A stretch of 41,833 nt of DNA, from the NCBI GenBank assembly GCA_016871805.1, contig VHCG01000036.1, positions 1 to 41,833 of the forward strand, read 5' to 3'. Shown piece after piece: positions 34,486 to 41,833 of this stretch; position 1 is the first letter of the stretch; every line of letters starts with the position of its first letter. The notes beneath the pieces were generated by a model. It was not told the origin of the DNA. It searched no databases and saw nothing but the letters and a program-made list of their open reading frames with translations. A program made the translations under genes and the position numbers. The stretch comes from Verrucomicrobiota bacterium. GTDB taxonomy: Bacteria; Verrucomicrobiota; Verrucomicrobiia; Limisphaerales; UBA9464.

Positions 34486-36228
34486 ATGGCCTATCGGTCC
34501 CTACAGAGCATCCTCGAACGCACGGGTCTTGTGACCCCGGCCCAGTTCCGCGACTGGTCCGCGTCCTGGCGCACGTCCGTCGATGCCGGAGGCACCGAGA
34601 CCCAGCTCGCGTTCTTCGCCCGTGAGGCGGGACTCACCGAGGAACAGTTCCTCCAGAAGCTCTCCCTGGCGCTCGACTGGCCCTTCGTCGAGCTCGGCAA
34701 ACAGACCATCGAGACCGAAGTGCGGAAGCGGATCTCCACCAAGGTCGCCTTCCAGTACTCCGTCTTCCCGGTCGAGGTCCGCAACGCCGTCCTGCGCGTC
34801 GCCGCCCACAACCCCTTCGACCCCGGGATGCAGGCCGCGGTGCAGTTCGACGCCAAGGGACCGGTCGAGTACGCCCTCGCCACCAAGGCCGACATCGAGA
34901 AGGCCCTCAAGAAGTACTACGGTGTCGGCGCCGAGACGCTCGACGAGATGGCCGAGGACGACCCGATGGAGCTGATCGTCGGGGACGACCGGGAGATCAC
35001 CGGGGACGACCAGGAGGCGAGCGTCATCAAGTTCGTCAACCAGGTCGTGTGGGAGGCGTTCAAGGAGCGCGCCACGGACATCCATTTCGAGCCCTCCGAG
35101 GACGAGCTCCGCATCCGCTACCGGATCGATGGCATCCTCCACCAGACCCCCCTGCCCCCGCAGATCAAGCGCTACCAGGCCGCCCTGATCTCCCGCATCA
35201 AGGTCATGGCCGGGATGAACATCGCCGAGAAGCGCCTGCCGCAGGACGGACGCATCAACGTCCGGATCAAGGGCGAGGAGATCGACATCCGCGTGTCGAC
35301 CGTACCGACCGTCTGGGGCGAATCCGTCTCCCTGCGTCTCCTCACCCGCGGCAAGATCTTCTTCGGCCTCGACAAGCTCGGCTTCGGCAAGGACGAGGAT
35401 GCCGCGATCCGGGACCTGATCGTGAAGCCGCATGGGATCTTCCTCGTGACGGGCCCCACGGGTTCCGGCAAGTCGACCACCCTCTACGCGTTCCTCTCGA
35501 CCATCAACTCGGTCACCAAGCGGATCATCACGATCGAGGAGCCCGTCGAGTATGAGCTCAAGGGCATCAACCAGATCCCGGTGCGCGGCGAGATTGGACT
35601 CACGTTCGCGATGGGCCTTCGTCACATCCTGCGCCAGGACCCCAACGTGATCATGGTCGGCGAGATCCGCGACCTCGAGACCGCCGAGATCGCCATCCGG
35701 GCTTCCCTGACGGGTCACCTGGTCTTCAGCACTCTCCACACGAACGACGCCCCCAGCGCCTTCACGCGTCTGATCGACATGGGCATCGAACCCTTCCTCG
35801 TGGCCTCGTCGGTCGAGGCCGTCATGGCCCAGCGTCTGGTCCGCACCATCTGTCCACACTGCAAGGTGCCGCAGAAGGTGGACCGCGACTACCTGGTCAA
35901 GGTCGGGTTCCCCGAGGCGGAGATCGACTCCACCACCTTCCCAAAGGGCATCGGCTGCGAGGAGTGCCGTCAGCTCGGCTACCAGGGTCGGACCGGCATC
36001 CACGAGCTGCTGGTGGTCGGGGAATCGATCCGACCGCTGGTGATGAACCGCGCGACGGCGTCGCAGATCGCCACGGTGGCCCGGAACGAGGGCATGCGGA
36101 CGCTTCGGGAGGACGGCTGGCGGAAGGTCAAGCTGGGGATCACGACCCTCGAGGAGGTCCTGCGCGTGACCCAGTCCGAGGAACACGCCCGCAGCCTCGG
36201 CGTCGGGGAGAAGGCGGAACCCGCATGA
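34486..36228 (+). CDS. Type II secretion / type IV pilus assembly ATPase (GspE/PilB family)
   Basis: A 580-residue protein from ATG 34486. Residues 1-150 form a MshEN/GspE N-terminal region. The ATPase core has Walker A GPTGSGKST (323-331), an Asp box with EEPVEYELKGI, a degenerate Walker B NVIMVGEIRDLETAEIA (EIRD at 393-396) and a His box LVFSTLHTNDAPSA. A zinc-binding module with CPHC and CEEC follows. It powers pseudopilin or pilin polymerisation from the cytoplasmic side of the inner membrane. It is the first gene of a four-gene overlapping operon; its TGA overlaps the next ATG by four bases. GspE and PilB cannot be told apart here. Confidence 0.93.
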   Translation: MAYRSLQSILERTGLVTPAQFRDWSASWRTSVDAGGTETQLAFFAREAGLTEEQFLQKLSLALDWPFVELGKQTIETEVRKRISTKVAFQYSVFPVEVRNAVLRVAAHNPFDPGMQAAVQFDAKGPVEYALATKADIEKALKKYYGVGAETLDEMAEDDPMELIVGDDREITGDDQEASVIKFVNQVVWEAFKERATDIHFEPSEDELRIRYRIDGILHQTPLPPQIKRYQAALISRIKVMAGMNIAEKRLPQDGRINVRIKGEEIDIRVSTVPTVWGESVSLRLLTRGKIFFGLDKLGFGKDEDAAIRDLIVKPHGIFLVTGPTGSGKSTTLYAFLSTINSVTKRIITIEEPVEYELKGINQIPVRGEIGLTFAMGLRHILRQDPNVIMVGEIRDLETAEIAIRASLTGHLVFSTLHTNDAPSAFTRLIDMGIEPFLVASSVEAVMAQRLVRTICPHCKVPQKVDRDYLVKVGFPEAEIDSTTFPKGIGCEECRQLGYQGRTGIHELLVVGESIRPLVMNRATASQIATVARNEGMRTLREDGWRKVKLGITTLEEVLRVTQSEEHARSLGVGEKAEPA

Positions 36229-37619
36229 ACGCCGCCGCATCGCGCCACCGGAGTTGCCAGGTCCGCTCCTCCACCCCGTCGGGCCGGCAGATCTGGACCT
36301 TCCAGCTCACCAAGACCGCCCTGACCCCGGCCGGGGAGACCACGCTGCCCGCCTCCGCCCCGGCTCCGAAGATCACCGCATCCCAGGACTGGAAGGCGCT
36401 GGTGCAGCCCCAGCTCCACATCGCCTGGCTGCCGGCCGACGCCGTCTTCATCCGCGCGATCCAGCTTCCCTCGGGCGAGCCCTCGGAGCTTCCGGCGATG
36501 GTGGAGTTCCAGATCGAGAAGCTCTCGCCCCTCCCGCTGAACCAGATCGTCTGGACCGCGCTCGGCGTCCCCCATCCCGACGGAGCCCAGCAGACCGCCG
36601 TGGTGACGGTTGCCAGCCGGACCGCCGTGGAGGAGTTCCTCGATGCCGAGGTCGCCTCGGGGTTCACCCCGGACCGGCTCGACCTGCCCCTGCTCCGCTG
36701 GTGGGGCCAGCTGCGTCCGGAGGGTTCCGGGATCTGGATCCTCCTCGAGGACTCCGGGGCCCCGGGCCAGGGACAAAGCCAGGGACTTGCCGGATGGTTC
36801 ATCGACGGCGTCTGGCATGAGCTGGGACTCGTCCGCCTTCCGGCGGGACCCGAGGCCACCGAGGTCCTCCTGCAACAGCTCGGTCAATCCGCCTGGGCCG
36901 GGGAGATGGAGGGCTGGATGACCGGGATCCCACCGGTCCACCTCGCGGCGACGCCCGATCAGCATGGGATCCTCGACGGACCGCTCGGGGAGTGGTCGGG
37001 ACATCCGGTGGTTCCGGTCTCGCGTCCCGAGGCGAATCGTCTCGCCACCGCCAGCGCGGAGGCGCTGCGGGCGGAGCCCGACTCCTCCCTGATCCCGGCC
37101 GAGTGGGCGACGGCCCAGCGCCAGAAGTTCATCGACCGCCTGTGGATGCATGGACTGGGCGGTCTGGGCATGGCCTATGTGGTCTTCCTGTTCGGGTTCC
37201 TCGGACTGCTGAATTTCCGCAAATACCAGGTCGACGACCTGCGCTCGGAGGTCTCCGGCATGGGGATCAACTACACGAACACCCTACAGCTGAAGGCGCA
37301 GGTCGCTGTGCTCGAGGAGCAGGTGGCCCTCCGCTACGCCGCCCTGGAGGCGTGGCAGGCCGTGGTGAGGACCCTGCCGTCGAACCTCACCCTGACCCAG
37401 CTCGACTTCCAGAAGGGCCGGACCCTGCAGCTGTCGGGGACCGTGGAGACCGAATCCATCAGCGCGGTCACACAGTTCAATTCCGACCTGATCAAGTCTC
37501 AGCTGGACAACCAACCCCTGTTCGCCCGGGTGAAGCCGGCGCAGATCAACTCGAAACCCGGCAACACGCTGGCGAACTGGTCGTTCGACGCCGAGCTGAG
37601 GAGGAGCGACACGCCATGA
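36225..37619 (+). CDS. PilM/GspL- and PilN-like fusion, inner-membrane assembly platform
   Basis: A 464-residue protein starting in the stop of the ATPase gene. The first 300 residues look like a cytoplasmic actin-like PilM/GspL domain (LPSGEPSELPAMVEFQIEKL and WTALGVPHPDGAQQTAVVTV). One transmembrane helix follows (MAYVVFLFGFLGLLNFRKYQ, about residues 312-331), then a periplasmic PilN-like domain with a coiled-coil-like VAVLEEQVALRYAALEAWQA and a ferredoxin-like tail (LTLTQLDFQKGRTLQLSGTV). A fused PilM-PilN equals GspL in layout. It should link the ATPase to the PilO-like protein. Divergent, so named by architecture only. Confidence 0.8.
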   Translation: MNAAASRHRSCQVRSSTPSGRQIWTFQLTKTALTPAGETTLPASAPAPKITASQDWKALVQPQLHIAWLPADAVFIRAIQLPSGEPSELPAMVEFQIEKLSPLPLNQIVWTALGVPHPDGAQQTAVVTVASRTAVEEFLDAEVASGFTPDRLDLPLLRWWGQLRPEGSGIWILLEDSGAPGQGQSQGLAGWFIDGVWHELGLVRLPAGPEATEVLLQQLGQSAWAGEMEGWMTGIPPVHLAATPDQHGILDGPLGEWSGHPVVPVSRPEANRLATASAEALRAEPDSSLIPAEWATAQRQKFIDRLWMHGLGGLGMAYVVFLFGFLGLLNFRKYQVDDLRSEVSGMGINYTNTLQLKAQVAVLEEQVALRYAALEAWQAVVRTLPSNLTLTQLDFQKGRTLQLSGTVETESISAVTQFNSDLIKSQLDNQPLFARVKPAQINSKPGNTLANWSFDAELRRSDTP

Positions 37620-38326
37620 TGCCGTGGCTGGACCGCCTCAACCTGCAGCCCCACGAGAAGCGCTGGCTGATCGTCGGACTCCTCGTCGTCGCCGCCGTCC
37701 TCAACTACTGGCTGGTGTGGCCCTACTTCGGCGAATGGTCCCAGCTGGGGACCGACCGACAGAAGCTTGACGACAGCCGGAACCGGTATCTGTCGGAGAT
37801 CGGGAAGAAGGCCACCTACGAGAAGAGGCTGAAGGATCTGCAGAAGGCCGGCGCCGAAGTGGTCCAGGAGGACCAGGGCAACCGTCTCCAGAGCACCCTA
37901 ATCACCCAGGCCAACGCCAACAGTGTCCAGGCGGGCAACTTCAAGCCGCTCAACACTTCGTCGCGCGCCTCCGGACCGACCAACGCGTTCTTCGACGAGC
38001 AGCAGATGACCTTTGATGCGACCGCCTCCGAGCCGGAGCTGGTCGGCTTCCTCTACTCGCTCGGGTCGGGCGACTCGATGATCCGGGTACGCGACATCAG
38101 CCGTCTGCGTCTCGACCCCAGCCAGACCCGCCTGACCGCCCAGATCACGGTGGTGGCCAGCTTCCAGAAGAAGCCAAAGGCCCCGCCTAAGGTGGCGGCG
38201 CCCGCCAAGGCATCCCCATCGACCTCGCCCGCTGCCAGGGCGCCGGTGGTCGCCCCGAAATCCACCTCCTCGTCCGCTACCGCCGGTGGCACGGACACCA
38301 CCCAACCCGCTCCCAAGAAACCCTAG
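37616..38326 (+). CDS. PilO/GspM-like inner-membrane protein
   Basis: A 236-residue protein (start ATG 37616, overlapping the previous stop). One N-terminal membrane helix (WLIVGLLVVAAVLNYWLVWP) is followed by a coiled coil (about 40-90) and a ferredoxin-like domain with FDATASEPELVGFLYSLGSG and RLTAQITVVASF. The tail from about residue 186 is Pro/Ala/Ser/Lys-rich low-complexity sequence. Size, topology and position after the PilM/PilN-like gene and before the secretin match PilO/GspM. Confidence 0.8.
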   Translation: MMPWLDRLNLQPHEKRWLIVGLLVVAAVLNYWLVWPYFGEWSQLGTDRQKLDDSRNRYLSEIGKKATYEKRLKDLQKAGAEVVQEDQGNRLQSTLITQANANSVQAGNFKPLNTSSRASGPTNAFFDEQQMTFDATASEPELVGFLYSLGSGDSMIRVRDISRLRLDPSQTRLTAQITVVASFQKKPKAPPKVAAPAKASPSTSPAARAPVVAPKSTSSSATAGGTDTTQPAPKKP

Positions 38327-40672
38327 ATGGTCGTGAAAACCCCGAGCCCCCTCCTCGTCCTCGGCCTGCTTGCCGCGGTTCTGATCCCGACCGTGTCCGC
38401 GCAGGACACCGTGCCCAAGCCGGCCCCGGCCCCGGCCGTCCCGCCCGCGACCGACCCTGCGACGACACCAGCCACCACGGTCATCCAGACCAACCAGCCG
38501 CCCGTTCCGAAGTCGGACAGCCCCGCGGCGATCCCGGTGCCGACACCCCGGCAATTCCCGCGTCCGCTGGGCGCCACCAACCTCCCGGCCCGCGCCAACA
38601 GCCTGCCCGGCATCCCCTCCATTCGGTCCTCCGGCCCGTCCACCGCCGCCGCTCCCGGAGCCTCTGGCGGGACGAATCCGCCCCCGACGATCATCACCAA
38701 TACCATCGTCAACGCCGAAGGCGAGGTCACCGAGATCATCAACTTCAAGAACATGCCGCTCGACCAGTTCCTGGACGAATACGCGGTGATCTCGAGGCGC
38801 ACCGTTCTCCGGGCGGCCAACCTGCCCCTCACCGCCCAGGTCAACTTCAGGCCGTCCACCACGCTCACCCCCGAGGAGCGGCTCCAGATGTACGACACCA
38901 TCCTGGCGCTCAATGGGATCACCATGATTCCGACCGGTGAGAAGGCCGTGCTTGCCGTCCCCTCGCAACAAGCGCTCCAGGAAGGTGCCGCGTTCTCCAA
39001 CAACAAGCCCGAGGAGTACGCCGAGGCGAGCCAGTTCGTCACTCATGTCATCAAGGTCAAGCACGTCAACGTGACCGAGGCCGCCGAGACCCTGAAGCAG
39101 TTCGCCAAGAACCAGAACGGGATCCTCGCACTGGAGACCACCAAGACCCTCATCCTCCGCGACTACGCCATCAACGTGAAGCGCATGCTCGAGGTCCTGG
39201 GCCGGATCGATATCGAGGTCGAGCAGGAGTACATCTTCGAGGTCATCCCCATCAAATTCGGCAAGGTCGACGAGCTCTACCAGACGCTGAGCAGCGTGAT
39301 CGGCGGCGGGGGCGGGGGTGCCGGCATGGCCGGCGGATTCGGATCCGGTCGATCCGGCGGCATGGGCATGGGATCCGGCATGCGGGGCGGCATGGGCGGC
39401 ATGGGCGGGTTCGGAGGCTCCGGCATGCGGGGTGGTATGGGCGGTATGGGCAGCGGCTTCGGCGGACGCTCCTCCTACGGCGGCAATTTCTATGGCCAGT
39501 CCGAGGGCATGGAACCTCTCCTGCCCCAGCAGACGGCAACCCCGCAGCCTGCGCGGACCACCGCTCCGGGAGCCCCGGGCTCCTTCCAGAGCCGACTTAA
39601 TTCCGTGAACCGTGCCGGAGGTGCCGGACAGAACCCGGCCCAGCCCCTGATGGCCGACGCCAGCATCACCCCGGATCCCCGGTCGAACTCCCTCATCATT
39701 TACGCCACCAAGAAGGACATGGCGCAGCTCAAGAAGATCATCGAGAAGGTCGATACCCTCCTCGCCCAGGTCCTGATCGAGGGCGTCATCATGGAGGTTG
39801 GACTGAACTCCGGGTTCAAGTTCGGCGTCGACGCCAAGCAGACCCAGACCACCTATGGCAAGGACTTCTCGGGCGGGGGTGCCATGAACAACCTCGGTTC
39901 CGGGGGCCTGACGAACCTGTTCCCGAACATCCCGACCGGCGGTGGGCTCAGCTATATGATGAACATCAGCAGCAACTACAACGTGCTCGTCAGCGCCCTC
40001 GCCTCCGACGCCAACGTCAACGTGCTGCAGCGCCCCCGGATCGTCACGTCACACGCCGTGCCGGCGCGCTTCTTCGCGGGTTCCACCATCCCGTTCGTGC
40101 AGGGCAGCTTCTTCGGCGGTGGCGTCGGCATGGGCAACACCTACTACGAACGCCAGGATGTCGGCGTGGAACTCGACGTCGTCCCCTACCTCACGAAGGA
40201 CGGGCTGGTCGTCATGGAGGTCGAGCAGCGGATCGAGGAGATCGCCCCCAACAACGGAGGCGTCCAGACCACCGCCAACGCCCCCGTCACCAACAAGCGC
40301 GAGGCCAACTCGATGATCTCGATCCGCACCGGCGAGTCCGTCCTCCTGGGCGGGTACATCCGGGCCTCCAAGGCGAACTCGGACTCCGGGGTACCCTTCC
40401 TCAAGGACATTCCCCTTCTCGGCTACCTCTTCCGCAGCACGACGATCGACAAGTCCCGGACGGAGCTGATGATCCTCATGCGGCCCACCATCCTCCCCAC
40501 CCCGCAGGCGGCGGCGGACCTCACGACCGAATACCAGGAGGACTCCCCTCAGGTCCGCATGATGGAGCAGGACTTCCGCAAGGAGCGCGAACGCCTCAAC
40601 CGCAAGGCCCAGCGTCAGATGAACGAGAAGCCGGGCGATTCCAACGCCCGCTCCGTCGTCGAACCGGAATAG
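38327..40672 (+). CDS. Secretin (GspD/PilQ family) with Gly/Met-rich insert
   Basis: A 781-residue outer-membrane secretin. The signal peptide is LLVLGLLAAVLIPTVSAQD. A Pro/Ala/Thr-rich linker follows to about residue 120, then N-domains (INFKNMPLDQFLDEYAVISR; HVIKVKHVNVTEAAETLKQF; SITPDPRSNSLIIYATKKDM) and the secretin core (VGVELDVVPYLTKDGLVVME, SIRTGESVLLGGYIRASKAN, VPFLKDIPLLGYLFRSTTID). Between about residues 326 and 388, inside an N-domain, lies a Gly/Met/Ser-rich insert (GGMGMGSGMRGGMGGMGGFG). The ATG follows the previous stop directly. It forms the outer-membrane gate of the secretion or pilus system encoded upstream. Confidence 0.94.
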   Translation: MVVKTPSPLLVLGLLAAVLIPTVSAQDTVPKPAPAPAVPPATDPATTPATTVIQTNQPPVPKSDSPAAIPVPTPRQFPRPLGATNLPARANSLPGIPSIRSSGPSTAAAPGASGGTNPPPTIITNTIVNAEGEVTEIINFKNMPLDQFLDEYAVISRRTVLRAANLPLTAQVNFRPSTTLTPEERLQMYDTILALNGITMIPTGEKAVLAVPSQQALQEGAAFSNNKPEEYAEASQFVTHVIKVKHVNVTEAAETLKQFAKNQNGILALETTKTLILRDYAINVKRMLEVLGRIDIEVEQEYIFEVIPIKFGKVDELYQTLSSVIGGGGGGAGMAGGFGSGRSGGMGMGSGMRGGMGGMGGFGGSGMRGGMGGMGSGFGGRSSYGGNFYGQSEGMEPLLPQQTATPQPARTTAPGAPGSFQSRLNSVNRAGGAGQNPAQPLMADASITPDPRSNSLIIYATKKDMAQLKKIIEKVDTLLAQVLIEGVIMEVGLNSGFKFGVDAKQTQTTYGKDFSGGGAMNNLGSGGLTNLFPNIPTGGGLSYMMNISSNYNVLVSALASDANVNVLQRPRIVTSHAVPARFFAGSTIPFVQGSFFGGGVGMGNTYYERQDVGVELDVVPYLTKDGLVVMEVEQRIEEIAPNNGGVQTTANAPVTNKREANSMISIRTGESVLLGGYIRASKANSDSGVPFLKDIPLLGYLFRSTTIDKSRTELMILMRPTILPTPQAAADLTTEYQEDSPQVRMMEQDFRKERERLNRKAQRQMNEKPGDSNARSVVEPE

Positions 40673-40681
40673 CCGGCAACG

Positions 40682-40864
40682 TCAGCCTCCCGACAGCACA
40701 TCGATCCCGAGGATCTCCCCGGGCTCGCAGTCGGCGACGACCTCGAACGGACGACAACAGACCTCGCAGTCGGTCGTGAACCGCTGGCTCGACACCGAGG
40801 TGTCCACCACCAGTTCCATTCGCTGTCCGCAATAGGGGCACAGGATCGTCTCCGAGATCTCCAT
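40682..40864 (-). CDS. CPXCG-motif small cysteine-rich protein
   Basis: A 60-residue protein from ATG 40864; an in-frame GTG at 40879 adds five residues. Two Cys pairs, ILCPYCGQ and DCEVCCRPFEV, would bind zinc. This is the layout of the small CPXCG-motif proteins found in many bacteria, function unknown. It is convergent with the secretin gene, 9 bases away. Confidence 0.85.
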   Translation of the reverse strand: MEISETILCPYCGQRMELVVDTSVSSQRFTTDCEVCCRPFEVVADCEPGEILGIDVLSGG

Positions 40865-40945
40865 TCCGGAGGGAACCACGGGATTCCCGCCCGCTCAACC
40901 CGGACCACAGCACAATCCCGAGGGCTTGGAGCGGTTAGCTGCCCA

Positions 40946-41707
40946 TCACGGCCGCTTCTCGCGGAACATCGTCTCGCTCCGCAGGAGCCGGCCGTCGGGA
41001 CTGAACACCATCTCCACCGCCTGGTTGGGAGCCTTGGCTTTCACCCGGTAGACCGTCTGCCCATCCTCGAAGACCTCCGCCACGCGTTGGACCGGAATGT
41101 CACCCGCGGTCTGGACGACCCGCTGCTGCATGCCCTCCGGGAGTCCGCCCAACTCCATCTCCACATGGCGTCGAACCACCTCGCCGCCCTGGTTGAGCGC
41201 CAGTTCCACCGCCCGACCGTCGGCCGTCTTCGACTCCATCGAATAGAAGACCTGCCCCTCGCCCTGCTTCACATGGGCGCCCTCGATCGGAACGTCCCCG
41301 AGCTGCTGACGGAATCCCGCCAGCACCGCCTCCGGGATGCCTGCGCGATCGACCCAACCGCTGCGCACATAGGCCGGCAGCCGTGCCGCGGATCCTGGTG
41401 CCGAGCCCGGGGTCTCCGAGGGAACACCCGAAACCGCCCCCACAACCCCACCCTTCAGCCGTTCCTCGATGAGCCGGCGGAGCGAGGCGATCTCGCCTCG
41501 GAGGGCCATGAGATCGGATCCCGACATCCCTGCGCCGTCGGGGTTGGAGGTGGACGGAGCCGCGAGTTCCCCAGCATCGGATCGCAGCTGCGTCTCTAAC
41601 TTCAGCACGGCCACTTCACGTCCGAGTCGACGGACCTCGACCCAGTTGCCATAGCCCCAGAAGCCGACGGCGACGAGACCGGCCCAGGCTGCCCAGTGTG
41701 TCTTCAT
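40946..41707 (-). CDS. Membrane-anchored protein of unknown function
   Basis: A 253-residue protein from ATG 41707. A single N-terminal membrane helix (AAWAGLVAVGFWGYGNW) precedes a coiled-coil-prone stretch (LRGEIASLRRLIEERLKGG) and two similar beta-rich units: GQVFYSMESKTADGRAVELA and QTVYRVKAKAPNQAVEMVFS, each after an I..V/G segment. These repeats resemble PepSY-like domains (Y.V......G..V....), a tentative reading. It should face the periplasm. The neighbour on the left is the CPXCG protein on the same strand, 81 bases away. Bases 41708-41833 hold nothing that I recognise. Confidence 0.7.
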   Translation of the reverse strand: MKTHWAAWAGLVAVGFWGYGNWVEVRRLGREVAVLKLETQLRSDAGELAAPSTSNPDGAGMSGSDLMALRGEIASLRRLIEERLKGGVVGAVSGVPSETPGSAPGSAARLPAYVRSGWVDRAGIPEAVLAGFRQQLGDVPIEGAHVKQGEGQVFYSMESKTADGRAVELALNQGGEVVRRHVEMELGGLPEGMQQRVVQTAGDIPVQRVAEVFEDGQTVYRVKAKAPNQAVEMVFSPDGRLLRSETMFREKRP

Positions 41708-41833
41708 GAAGGGATTCGGATTTGACCCACAATCTTTGCCTCGGATCCGGTCCCCATGGCAATCTCCAGTCTCTTCCGGGCGGGTCTGACAGTCCGGATC
41801 CGCCCATGGTGTCGTTCCTCACCCGAAACTGGG

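Noticed and set aside
34501..36240. A 579-codon minus-strand open frame opposite the GspE/PilB gene
   Set aside because: The protein is a Leu/Asp/Gly/Val-rich shadow of a clearly recognised ATPase gene and has no domain of its own.

Overview
The window is about 41.8 kb of mostly GC-rich bacterial DNA, probably from the phylum Verrucomicrobiota. The main clue is the gene at 30661-31461, whose N-terminus is a type IV pilin-like segment ([18 protein letters not shown]) followed by an [10 protein letters not shown] / NNERQLGLA stretch. I associate that pattern with the very large pseudopilin families of Verrucomicrobiota and relatives. This assignment is inference from one family. I saw no rRNA, tRNA or CRISPR array.

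Left part (1-17.4 kb) is accessory DNA rich in DNA-processing enzymes. It starts with a two-gene unit: a large HIT-PLD-helicase-DUF3427 protein and a SprT-like protease. Upstream on the same strand is a 50-residue remnant of a DNA cytosine methyltransferase. Next comes an Rpn-like PD-(D/E)XK nuclease gene lying between two copies of a hairpin-rich repeat that has perfect terminal inverted repeats when complete. A NERD-domain superfamily 1 helicase and a WYL regulator follow, then a small Cys-rich protein and an MrfA/Hrq1-like helicase. After these is a tightly packed four-gene minus-strand operon (13156-16227): a small WYL/SH3-like protein, a 63-residue protein, a Rad50/SMC-like ABC ATPase with a CPVC zinc hook, and a PD-(D/E)XK nuclease. 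That operon lies between two direct repeats of about 134 bp, each carrying the 3' end of one small gene. It is the best candidate in the window for an undescribed defence system.

Middle part (17.5-30.6 kb): an ARPP-1/DUF6569-type protein, then recC-recB-recD as one overlapping operon, a histone-deacetylase-superfamily hydrolase with no usable start codon at its expected N-terminus, an HD-domain hydrolase, a third full repeat copy next to a scrap of the Rpn-like nuclease 3' end, and a VanZ-like membrane protein.

Right part (30.6-41.8 kb) looks like ordinary chromosome: a pseudopilin-like protein divergent from dinB (DNA polymerase IV), a metallo-beta-lactamase-fold protein overlapping dinB, an aldo/keto reductase, and a four-gene type II secretion/type IV pilus-like operon (GspE/PilB ATPase, PilM/PilN-like fusion, PilO-like protein, secretin with a Gly/Met-rich insert). 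A CPXCG-type small protein and a membrane-anchored protein of unknown function follow on the minus strand.

Taken together, RecBCD, two SF2 helicases, a NERD-SF1 helicase, three PD-(D/E)XK-type nucleases or nuclease domains apart from RecB, a PLD nuclease domain, a lost methyltransferase and the ABC ATPase operon make 0-28 kb look like a defence/repair island beside a conserved secretion locus. All functions are read from motifs only.
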